DNA of 61,930 nt, from positions 1-61,930 of the forward strand of contig JBBDRV010000010.1 of NCBI GenBank assembly GCA_040905285.1, written 5' to 3'. This document shows positions 26,901-32,958 of the stretch, piece by piece. Position 1 is the stretch's first letter. Every line of letters starts with the position of its first letter. The notes beneath the pieces were generated by a model. The model saw only the letters and a program-made list of their open reading frames with translations. It was not told the DNA's origin and made no database searches. The position numbers were made by a program, and so were the translations under genes. This DNA is from JBBDRV01 sp040905285. Lineage in GTDB: Bacteria; Bacteroidota; Rhodothermia; Balneolales; Balneolaceae.

Positions 26901-28281
26901 GGAAGGTTTTCTGTTGCCTGCCGGACGTGGTCTGTTGGCGGGAATTCTGAGTTTCCAAAGTATCGAAATTTCGTATAATGATGCAAAGAGCGGCTCACAG
27001 GCCGGCTACTCAGGCGGTTCCCAGCTGACTGACCTGTTCGGCGGCTCCGGACGCTTTTCACCACCGTTCCTGTACCGCCTCGGTTATGCCGAACGGATTA
27101 ATGAAAGCCGGCTGATTGACAACCCTGACGGGCTGTCACCGATCCAGCTGCCGGCCAACAACAGCTTTTCGGATAATGTCAATCTGCAGACCCGGATGCT
27201 TCCCTTCAATAATTTCAGCATAGACCTTACCTGGACCGTCCAGTGGGATGAACGGGTCAGCCGGTCGCTCTCGATTGATCCGGATGACCGGCTTTCGTCA
27301 GTCCGCAATGCATCGGGCAATGCCGGTTCCAGCGTCTGGTCATTCGGATCCGGTTACAGGGATCTTTTTGAGCGACAGCTTGAAACAGCTTTTGACGGAA
27401 TAAGCGCTTCGTCCGACAGCATAAGCAGTGTAGACGGGCGTACCGTGTTAAACAGGGAAACCCTTCAGGAAGATTTCAGAAAGGCCTATCTGGCCGGCGG
27501 GGGCAGCACTGTGGGCGAAAGAAATTTTACACCTTTTCCACTGCCTTCGTGGCGTATCAACTGGATGGGAATAGAAGAGTTTCTGCCGTTTGTCGGACAG
27601 TTCATGGAGCGGGCGTCCCTGACCCATGCCTACTCCGGCATGTACCGGCTGGGCTGGACGTACAACAGCAATCCGGGGCCTGTGCCGTTCCGCCGGATAG
27701 GGGCCTATGCCGTGGATGATGAACGTCCCGAGTTTGAGCCGGCATCGGTCAATATCGAAAAACGGTTTGCACCGCTGCTTCAGCTGAATGTGACCTGGGA
27801 CCGAAATCTGCGGACACAAGTCGGCTACGAATACAGCAAACTGACCAGTATGTCCCTTTCCAGTATCAATGTGACCGAGAGAACCTCCCGGGGCGTCACG
27901 ATGTCCATGACCTATACCTTCCGGAATTTTAAAATCCCGTTTTTCAGGGAATTATCAAACAATCTGGATGTCACTCTCAGCGGCAATCTGATTGATGATA
28001 CGGAACAGAGATTCATGCTGGATTCGGATATAGACCGTGCCCTTTCAGAAGGGCATGAAACGATCGTCAAAAATCCGGGAATGTATGACATCAGCCCGAG
28101 GGCGCCTTCGGGGCAGACGCGCATGCATGTTTCTTCTATTTTCGGTTACCGGTTTTCCAGCACACTCCAGGCAAATATTGAGTATGCATTCAGCCGTACG
28201 CTGCCGAAATCCTCAAGAACGTTTGAACGGACGACACATGATATCCGCTTCAGCATGAGGATCAATTTCCGGTCCGGTTGA
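20986..28281 (+). CDS. sprA: SprA, giant outer-membrane translocon of the type IX secretion system
   Basis: A 2431-residue exported protein of the SprA/Sov family, whose known members form a 36-strand outer-membrane barrel through which T9SS cargo passes. The GTG start at 20986 is followed by a signal peptide (MYFKRRRIIESVAGMLFCLL, cleavage near LSA-H at about 29). Family features include NLQLNIQGTIGDKLTVQTDWD, EYEGYEDEIIQRVEMGNVSM, LTEGADYTVNTVTGYISLN, IDYQVDYSFGSISILNDRY, FLDDFEGSSIKINLMNP and a C-terminal run of aromatic-rich barrel strands. Length and order are normal for the family. A short repeat in the N-terminus (PDLNLTAQELGERAPDLNRS) precedes the conserved part. Its 3' end overlaps lnt by 20 bp, tail to tail. 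It predicts a full T9SS elsewhere in the genome and possibly gliding. Confidence 0.93.
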   Translation: MYFKRRRIIESVAGMLFCLLCSASGALSAHELPDGTPDLNLTAQELGERAPDLNRSPEKAAADTTDNVYGPAFGLPQAARFVSRPYLKPYPRLYHIGVPGEAVTIERLPGGRYLAVQTIGEIPVRLPGVYPFSEYADLTRREDMRSIRRELIGESAMAEGENRGLLDFRFTVPGGRESAFTTIFGRPEVNLRVNGMANMNAGATIQKTSDPSLPPDQQTRVDPTFGQNLQLNIQGTIGDKLTVQTDWDTERTFDYQNLLSIAYEGYEDEIIQRVEMGNVSMQTGNSLIRGSGSLFGIKSVARLGSLRLTSVLSQQKGESNTETITGGAQERRVSLRPADYENNRHFFLDYYTRQEFEQSMSNPQQLLQTLQISEVNIWVLREQVQTEEGSRPAVALTDYGVVENPDGTYSPPDNEADRFDRNVIDSLRDPSVGISAIDLGLDDPADFEEGYFELLTEGADYTVNTVTGYISLNRSLSSREVLAVSFTYLGVDGRTVSVGDVNPGGGDRIFLKMLRPGTVSTDHAAFPLTMRNVYSLGAADLTRDNIDLELQFTEGNVEQNRLPGRFTTLLQDLGLDRVDSQGAPGPDNQVDFGTGTLDARNGRLIFPYLEPFGSRLEDLLLEAGTPAEEVDRLVFDQLYEERRQNASRLSENNFYRFDGLVKGGVQENFTLDVALVEGSVRVYANGSELQEGIDYQVDYSFGSISILNDRYTAPGQEIRIEYENQALTTIEQKTFTGLRAEYELGNDIRLGGTYFRYNERPLDDKIRIGDEPISNMVFGLDANARFNTPFITEALDAVPFLSTREPSEVSFSGEFAQLRPGISETSAVDRAIRNNELHADEQEGLSFLDDFEGSSIKINLMNPARWFLPSAPAAVPGYSADEIYFEEDVTAPSGSPRDVQADRSDLRSGFSWYSIPRNISNILEGVEYTPESQPVRVTDVFPGRETRNPQDEIVTTLDVHYDPTSRGPYNYNMDLRRLLENEPERTWGGMTAVLPSGQEDFSQNNVEFIEFWVQPILPGGRDPMAGDMENYDGRIYIDVGVISEDVVPNAKLNTEDGLALNPASLAPDSPGDPRSYLPSNPAPPEGQFSTENRDLEDVGLDGLPSSGGYNGLNERSVFSGFIDAMEADYGRNSPEFQSVFSDPSNDSYAFYGESSVEDLPLHERFYRMMSHYEGNTPVDQGDRRAVTNRPNTEGLVNPSRVELNNAYFQYELEFNPADFAALAAGEEGTFIVDRVSGTRQEDRWYQVRIPMDEFARQAGEIEDFQNISYVRIWMSGYSQPFTLRFATLDFVGSQWQHAESVNEASDPSADMKVSTVNIEENSSRRPVPYRQPVGAIRARERGTQMQSLQNEQAIVLDVENLGPGGVQLVRRNFPGGLNLLNYSNMRMFVHGEGYDSRDEAELVMRFGNDLDNSYYEYRQPVSPTDVGFPFQDYDPGQGARLEEEADQVWLYDENSMNIILRAFNQLKQLRDQEAPEDVSRLFERNNLLDEAAPGAVIAIRGNPSLDRVNEIGMGIRNPYDPDDPSGPGSPVLNAQFWLNELRVSGFDNEPGWAANAKSSFKLADVATLSTSLTRQTAGFGALNSRLGERRVSDQLAYDVSSTVYMHRFLPERYGWSIPVNLTTRRSELTPRFLPNEGDIRLSDFRESVRSREDLTVSQQELLIERRIREVQSVTESYAVNLSNISKNDSRSRLTRFTLDNTTFNYVYNTSNTRNPQYRFQDNRNFNTSIRYNIDFPAVRYMRPLGFMENLPLVHVFSGLGIGMIPNNFTSSFRMNRMYEERRRRIFDQAQPDQPLQQTHNFNYNTTVGFGYNLTRSVTTNFQAQGGFDLSRAGQRDAGLTGSDSTAFDIIPSFTVLERLITDPEVQPRRSTYQEDYTASWQPRFDQLRPVSWVNYTLRYGGGYRWENTPFDSNLGARVSNTLRLDHNLRLEVGNLLDRWEFFSRLKDAGRPAGPAGSLQQADGQQEADGASAEGFLLPAGRGLLAGILSFQSIEISYNDAKSGSQAGYSGGSQLTDLFGGSGRFSPPFLYRLGYAERINESRLIDNPDGLSPIQLPANNSFSDNVNLQTRMLPFNNFSIDLTWTVQWDERVSRSLSIDPDDRLSSVRNASGNAGSSVWSFGSGYRDLFERQLETAFDGISASSDSISSVDGRTVLNRETLQEDFRKAYLAGGGSTVGERNFTPFPLPSWRINWMGIEEFLPFVGQFMERASLTHAYSGMYRLGWTYNSNPGPVPFRRIGAYAVDDERPEFEPASVNIEKRFAPLLQLNVTWDRNLRTQVGYEYSKLTSMSLSSINVTERTSRGVTMSMTYTFRNFKIPFFRELSNNLDVTLSGNLIDDTEQRFMLDSDIDRALSEGHETIVKNPGMYDISPRAPSGQTRMHVSSIFGYRFSSTLQANIEYAFSRTLPKSSRTFERTTHDIRFSMRINFRSG

Positions 28282-29827
28282 GACGGCCGCGCCGGACGGT
28301 GAATGCCGTACCGGCCACGGCCACGGCCAGCATCAGCCAGTTGAACCAGTTCCCGTACCTGGCGTAAAAGGTCATCACATCGGACGGATGAATGGGTTGG
28401 GCGAATGCGGTGCGGATCCCGTAGCCGGTTTCGACCCGGATGCTCCCGTCGGGCGAAATAATACCGGAAATGCCGTTGTTGGCGCTTCTGACGATCCATC
28501 TCCTGAATTCTATTGCCCTGAGCCGCGCATAGGAAAAATGCTGTTTGTGTCCGCTGGTATCACCCCACCAGCCGTCATTGGTGATAATGGTGAGGAATCC
28601 GGCGCCATTCCGGACGAAGTTGCCGACCCAGTGGGAAAAGACCGAATCATAACAGATAAGGGCGGGTGTGGCGTGCTGATCACCGATCAAAAAATTATTG
28701 GCGTGAAAACCCCGGCCGTATCCGGCGATTTCACCCCAGTTAACCTGTCCGGACATATCAAGGGCACTCAGGCTTTCCGCAAACGGTATCCGCTCGACAA
28801 TTGGAACCAGTTTTCCTTTCTTATAGATATCCGGCAGCCGCTCGCCGGTGAAATGGAAGGCGGCGTTGAAGATATTATAGGCCCTGCCGCTAATATTTCC
28901 GCGCACCAATGAAGGTTCGCTGCCCGATTCATAATAGTCAATATAACCCGTCCCTGTAATGAGTTCGGTACCCCAGCTGCGCAGTGAATCCCGGATTGTG
29001 GCATTGAACCGGTTGCCTCGGGGGATCAGGGAGTCGATGGCATTTTCCGGCCAGACGATGAGGTCCGTTGTCTCTGTCCTTGCAGAATCGGATAGTTCGA
29101 GAAGCAGCGTGAGCAGGTCATCCACAGTGGCAAGCCCGCCGTACTCCCGGTATGAATTCATATTGGGCTGTACAACGGCCACATCCAGACGTTGGGCGGA
29201 TTTTTCCTGGTAGCCGGCTTTCATGACAAGGGAGATGGCCGGAAACAGGAGCGCAAGCAAAACAGCACAGGCGAGGTGTTTTTTACTCGCGAATGCAGCA
29301 GCCCGGTAGAATACCGCTGCAGTAACGACTACCCAGAAACTGATCCCGAGATGGCCTGTGACGGAGATATACTGTATGAGACTGGTACTGTCGGCCCAGC
29401 CGTTGCCGAGGGCCAGCCACGGCCAGGCCAGGTCCCAGTTGTGATGCAGGAATTCATAGCTGACCCAGATGGCCGCGATCAGCGGGGGGGTTACGGCAGG
29501 ATGAATTCCGGACCGGAGCAGGTACCGGATAATGAGCAGGGGTATCAGCATCAGCAGGCTGTTGGCCAGTATTGCGGCGGTTCCGCCGGCCAGCGTGGCC
29601 ATCATCAGCCAATAGGTGGCAATGAGGTTCCATACGAGAAATGCCCCGTATGCCCCGACGGCCAGTTCCCGCCAGCCGGACGACAGGTCCGCAACCCGGA
29701 AGAGAAAGACAAATGCGGGGATCTGCAGAACAGGCAGGCCGAACGGTGGAAACGAAAGCCCCAGAAGAACTCCCGTCGACAGGGAAAGGGCCGGGCCGTG
29801 GCTCCAGTAAGTGGCAAGTCGATTCAT
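28262..29827 (-). CDS. lnt: Apolipoprotein N-acyltransferase
   Basis: A 521-residue integral membrane enzyme that adds the third acyl chain to lipoproteins. Several transmembrane helices (about 15-210) precede a nitrilase-type periplasmic domain. The catalytic triad is visible: Glu261 in VWPENAID, Lys337 in YKKGKLVP and Cys392 in ALICYDSVF. The loop segments ITNDGWWGDTSGHKQH and RWIVRSANNGISG are typical. The ATG at 29827 overlaps the rsmI stop (ATGA, 29824-29827), so the two are coupled. Only the last 20 bp overlap sprA on the other strand. It indicates triacylated lipoproteins, in keeping with the lipoprotein LptC in this window. Confidence 0.95.
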   Translation of the reverse strand: MNRLATYWSHGPALSLSTGVLLGLSFPPFGLPVLQIPAFVFLFRVADLSSGWRELAVGAYGAFLVWNLIATYWLMMATLAGGTAAILANSLLMLIPLLIIRYLLRSGIHPAVTPPLIAAIWVSYEFLHHNWDLAWPWLALGNGWADSTSLIQYISVTGHLGISFWVVVTAAVFYRAAAFASKKHLACAVLLALLFPAISLVMKAGYQEKSAQRLDVAVVQPNMNSYREYGGLATVDDLLTLLLELSDSARTETTDLIVWPENAIDSLIPRGNRFNATIRDSLRSWGTELITGTGYIDYYESGSEPSLVRGNISGRAYNIFNAAFHFTGERLPDIYKKGKLVPIVERIPFAESLSALDMSGQVNWGEIAGYGRGFHANNFLIGDQHATPALICYDSVFSHWVGNFVRNGAGFLTIITNDGWWGDTSGHKQHFSYARLRAIEFRRWIVRSANNGISGIISPDGSIRVETGYGIRTAFAQPIHPSDVMTFYARYGNWFNWLMLAVAVAGTAFTVRRGRLNRTGN

Positions 29828-30507
29828 TCAGTATATGATTTTGAAGCAAGAACGATAACGAACTCCCCCTTGATCGGGTCACGCTCCTGCCACAGTCTGC
29901 TGAGGCCGGCTAACCGTCCCCGGTTGAGCTCTTCGTATTTTTTTGTCAATTCCCTTGCCACACAGGCCAGGCGATCTTCTCCTGCATGGTCAGTCAGCTC
30001 CTGAAGAATTTTCAGAATCCGGTGGGGACTCTCGTAAATCACGGAGGTAACGTCGCGTTGTGCGATTTCTTTCAGGCGGGTCTGCCGTCCTTTTTTCGGG
30101 GGAAGAAATCCTTCAAAACAATAGCGGTCGGAGGGAAGCCCGCTTGCCACGAGGGCTGTTGTACAGGCATCAGGCCCGGGTATTACCGTTACGACATGGC
30201 CTCCGGCATGAGCAGCCCTGACGGCCAGAAATCCCGGATCCGAAATGCCCGGCATGCCTGCATCACTGATCAGGGCTATATTCTCCCCGCCATCCAGCAG
30301 GTTGATCAGATGTCTTACTTTATGGTGCTCATTGTGTTGATGAAACGAAAACAGCGGTTTGTTAATTTTATACTGGTTCAGCAATACTGATGAGGTTCTG
30401 GTATCTTCGCATGCAATCCGGTCTGCCGCTTGCAGCGTTTCCGCAGCACGGGGGGAGAAATCGTTTAGATTGCCTATGGGTGTCGCAACAAGAAACAGAG
30501 TAGACAT
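29824..30507 (-). CDS. rsmI: 16S rRNA (cytidine-2'-O)-methyltransferase RsmI
   Basis: A 227-residue tetrapyrrole-methylase-fold protein that methylates C1402 of 16S rRNA. Motifs are the N-terminal FLVATPIGNLNDFSPRA, ACEDTRTS, ISDAGMPGISDPG, VIPGPDACTTALVASGL and GFLPPKKGRQ, all close to the RsmI consensus. The length is a little shorter than E. coli RsmI (286), lacking the C-terminal HTH-like extension. It is first in an rsmI-lnt operon and diverges from the VOC gene. Confidence 0.95.
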   Translation of the reverse strand: MSTLFLVATPIGNLNDFSPRAAETLQAADRIACEDTRTSSVLLNQYKINKPLFSFHQHNEHHKVRHLINLLDGGENIALISDAGMPGISDPGFLAVRAAHAGGHVVTVIPGPDACTTALVASGLPSDRYCFEGFLPPKKGRQTRLKEIAQRDVTSVIYESPHRILKILQELTDHAGEDRLACVARELTKKYEELNRGRLAGLSRLWQERDPIKGEFVIVLASKSYTE

Positions 30508-30534
30508 GATTTTATTTTATTTCGAAACACGATT

Positions 30535-30542
30535 CAAAGATA
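30535..30542 (-). promoter_or_regulatory. Candidate -7 box for rsmI-lnt
   Basis: On the minus strand this reads TATCTTTG, an exact TANNTTTG match, 28 bp upstream of the rsmI ATG in an AT-rich divergent region. No TTTG was found 19-21 bp further upstream, so confidence is low. Confidence 0.35.
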
Positions 30543-30607
30543 AGGTCAAAAACTCGTAGTTTCTCCCCGGAATAGTAAATCATAAAACCGACTATATTAA
30601 GTGACCG

Positions 30608-30991
30608 ATGAAAGATTTTAAACCTTCAGGAATTAATCACATTACAATCCGGGTGAATGATATCGAAAGGTCGGAGGAATTCTACGGTCAGGTGCTTGGC
30701 TTTGAACAGATACGCAAGATGGGGCAGAGCATGACCGTTTACAGGATTGGAAAGGAGGATACCATTGTTATTGTAGAAGCTGAAACAAGTTATGACCCCA
30801 ATTCAAGAGATTTTCGGGTTGACCACATAGGTTTTTATCTTGACGGTGCGGAAAAGGTGGACGAGATGGCCGATTATCTTCGTGAAAAGGAGATTTCCAT
30901 CCTCAGTGGTCCTGCAAACAGGAAAAAGGGACGGTTTCTGTTTGTCTCTGATCCCGATGGAAATATGATTGAATTCTTTTTTGAAGGATGA
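30608..30991 (+). CDS. VOC (glyoxalase/dioxygenase superfamily) protein
   Basis: A 127-residue single vicinal-oxygen-chelate domain protein with two beta-alpha-beta-beta-beta modules. The usual metal-ligand positions are filled: His in INHITIRV near residue 11, His in VDHIGF near 75, and Glu in MIEFFFE at the C-terminus, with the SDPDGN turn before it. This pattern fits metal-dependent VOC enzymes such as glyoxalases, fosfomycin-resistance-like thiol transferases or dioxygenases. The substrate cannot be inferred. It stands alone between divergent rsmI and the grpE-dnaJ operon. Confidence 0.85.
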   Translation: MKDFKPSGINHITIRVNDIERSEEFYGQVLGFEQIRKMGQSMTVYRIGKEDTIVIVEAETSYDPNSRDFRVDHIGFYLDGAEKVDEMADYLREKEISILSGPANRKKGRFLFVSDPDGNMIEFFFEG

Positions 30992-31026
30992 AATTGTGAC
31001 AAGAGGGATGACATTGAGAAAACAGT

Positions 31027-31055
31027 TGACAAACGCTGCTTGTGCAAGTTTGTCA
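31027..31055. promoter_or_regulatory. Inverted repeat upstream of grpE-dnaJ, possible heat-shock operator
   Basis: TGACAAAC (31027-31034) and GTTTGTCA (31048-31055) form a perfect 8-bp inverted repeat with a 13-base spacer, about 80 bp before grpE. It is not a CIRCE element (TTAGCACTC-N9-GAGTGCTAA), so an HrcA site is not implied. Confidence 0.4.
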
Positions 31056-31124
31056 GTGTTCAGCGGTAATCCTGATGTGGCATGTTATTTGCCTGCCAGG
31101 CACAATGAAATAAACAGGAAGTAA

Positions 31125-31136
31125 ATGACTGTATGA
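31125..31136 (+). other. Three-codon ORF (Met-Thr-Val) overlapping the grpE start
   Basis: ATG ACT GTA TGA, with its TGA overlapping the grpE ATG (31133) as ATGA. An AGGAAG ribosome-binding-like sequence (31116-31121) is spaced better for this ATG than for the grpE ATG. It may load ribosomes that restart at grpE. This is inference. Confidence 0.3.
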
Positions 31137-31768
31137 GCAAAGAAAAGACAAACAATCGTGAAGGCAACAATGCTGAAATGGCAGAAAACGAATCTGAAAA
31201 AAACCGGCGGACAAATGCGGAGGAAGAGGCAGCCGCAAATGACCGGCGTGAAAGTATAAATGAGGAGAATTCAGCGGTGGAGCCGGACCAGCTTGTTCTG
31301 GATCAGCAGAAGAGAATAAGCGAGCTTGAACAGAAGGTGGACGAGCTTGTGGACAGCAATCTGAGAAAGACTGCGGAGATCGACAATGTACGAAAGAGAA
31401 TGCAGCGTGAGCGGATTCAGCTGTATGAAACTGCAAAAATCCAGGCTGTCGAGCATTTCCTGCCTGTAAATGATGACCTGATTCGCACGCTGAATGCAAT
31501 GGATGAGTCAGGTGAAAAGAATGTTGAAGGCATACGGGACGGAATCCGCATGGTTGCAAGCAAGTTTGAAGACGCCCTGAAACATTACAATATTGAACGG
31601 ATCGACCAGACAGGGGTTCCTTTCAATGTGGATCTGCATGACGCACTGATGCGCAGGGAACCTGAAGACAAAAATATCGACAGTAATATCGTGCTGCAGG
31701 TATTGGAAATCGGGTACAGAATGGGTGACCGTACGATCCGTCATGCCAAGGTAATTGTAAGTGAATAA
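31133..31768 (+). CDS. grpE: Nucleotide exchange factor GrpE
   Basis: A 211-residue co-chaperone that releases ADP from DnaK. A long charged N-terminal region (about 1-65, many Glu, Asn and Lys) precedes a coiled coil (SELEQKVDELVDSNLRKTAEIDNVRKRMQRE, shown here as the helix at about 63-92) and the C-terminal beta-wing domain with GVPFNVDLHDALM and the ending DRTIRHAKVIVSE. DnaJ follows after 15 bp. The pair forms a chaperone operon. No hrcA or dnaK gene is next to it. Confidence 0.95.
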   Translation: MSKEKTNNREGNNAEMAENESEKNRRTNAEEEAAANDRRESINEENSAVEPDQLVLDQQKRISELEQKVDELVDSNLRKTAEIDNVRKRMQRERIQLYETAKIQAVEHFLPVNDDLIRTLNAMDESGEKNVEGIRDGIRMVASKFEDALKHYNIERIDQTGVPFNVDLHDALMRREPEDKNIDSNIVLQVLEIGYRMGDRTIRHAKVIVSE

Positions 31769-31783
31769 GAGAAAGGCGAAGAC

Positions 31784-32950
31784 ATGTCAAAACGTGATTA
31801 CTACGAGATACTGGGTATAGAGAAAAGCGCCAGTGATGGTGAAATAAAAAAAGCTTACCGCAGGAAAGCGATGAAGTTTCACCCGGACCGCAACAAGGGG
31901 GATGAAGCTGCAGCGAAAAAATTCAAACAGGCTTCAGAAGCTTATGAAATACTCCGGGACCCTCAAAAGAGGCAGCGCTATGACCAGTTCGGCCATGCAG
32001 GTATAAACGGCGGTGGATTCGGTGGTGGTGCCGATTTCGAAAATGTCAGTTTTGAGGATATTTTCAGCCGTTTCGGTGATATTTTCGGGAGCGACATTTT
32101 CGGGGGGGAATCTTTTGGCGGAGGAAGCCGGAGCCGCCGGAGAAGAGGTACCGGACAGCCCGGTTCCGATATGAAACTGAAAGTCGGTCTGACGCTTGAG
32201 GAGATTGCTTTCGGTACGGAGAAAACACTGAAAGTGAAAAAACAGATTTCCTGTAAAGCCTGCGGCGGAACGGGGGCTGAAACGGATGCCGATTTTGAAA
32301 CCTGCAGTACCTGTAACGGCATGGGAGAGATCCGGCAGGTATCCCGGACCATGTTTGGCCAGTTTGTCAATGTACAGCCGTGCCCGAATTGCAGGGGCGA
32401 AGGCCGCATCATCCGTAAAAAATGTAAGGAATGCCACGGAGAAGGCCGTGTGAAAGGAGAAGAAAAAGTAACGATCAATGTGCCGTCGGGTGTAACGGAC
32501 GGCAATTACATCACGCTGCGAAGCCAGGGCAATGCCGGCGCGAGAGGCGGTGATGCCGGGGACCTCATCGTTCTGATCGAGGAGCTGGAGCATGAGCATT
32601 TTCAAAGGGACGGAAATGATATCTACTATGATATTCTCCTGAGTGTGCCGGATGCGATTCTCGGTTCGGAAAAAGAGGTGCCGACCCTCAAGGGTAAAGC
32701 GTCCATAAAGATTGAACCGGGTACTCAGCCCGGAAAGCTCCTGCGGATGAAAGAGAGGGGCATAATCGGGCTGCACAATTCGGGAACCGGAGATCAGTAC
32801 ATCCGGATCAATGTCTATATCCCGAAAGAACTTTCATCCGAAGAGAAAGAACATATTGACGCGCTCAGGAACGGAAAGCACTTTGCAGTGACCAATGCGA
32901 AGAACCGGGAAAAAGGGTTCTTTTCAAAAATAAAGGATATTTTTGCCTGA
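31784..32950 (+). CDS. dnaJ: Chaperone DnaJ (Hsp40)
   Basis: A full-length 388-residue type I DnaJ that delivers substrates to DnaK. The J domain (1-70) holds HPD in KFHPDRNKG. A Gly/Phe-rich region follows (about 75-125; GGGFGGGADF and IFGGESFGGG). Four zinc-binding repeats are intact: CKACGGTG, CSTCNGMG, CPNCRGEG and CKECHGEG. The C-terminal substrate-binding domains end with a charged tail. An AAAGG sequence lies 9 bases before the ATG. It is the second gene of grpE-dnaJ. Its stop is 8 bp from the convergent PBP gene with no visible terminator between. Confidence 0.97.
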   Translation: MSKRDYYEILGIEKSASDGEIKKAYRRKAMKFHPDRNKGDEAAAKKFKQASEAYEILRDPQKRQRYDQFGHAGINGGGFGGGADFENVSFEDIFSRFGDIFGSDIFGGESFGGGSRSRRRRGTGQPGSDMKLKVGLTLEEIAFGTEKTLKVKKQISCKACGGTGAETDADFETCSTCNGMGEIRQVSRTMFGQFVNVQPCPNCRGEGRIIRKKCKECHGEGRVKGEEKVTINVPSGVTDGNYITLRSQGNAGARGGDAGDLIVLIEELEHEHFQRDGNDIYYDILLSVPDAILGSEKEVPTLKGKASIKIEPGTQPGKLLRMKERGIIGLHNSGTGDQYIRINVYIPKELSSEEKEHIDALRNGKHFAVTNAKNREKGFFSKIKDIFA

Positions 32951-32958
32951 TTACAGCA

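Noticed and set aside
20986..28281. Numerous open frames antisense to sprA and to other long genes
   Set aside because: High GC at third positions opens antisense frames; none shows a family pattern or its own start context.
31027..31055. CIRCE/HrcA operator upstream of grpE
   Set aside because: The dyad TGACAAAC-N13-GTTTGTCA matches neither the sequence nor the 9-base spacer of CIRCE.
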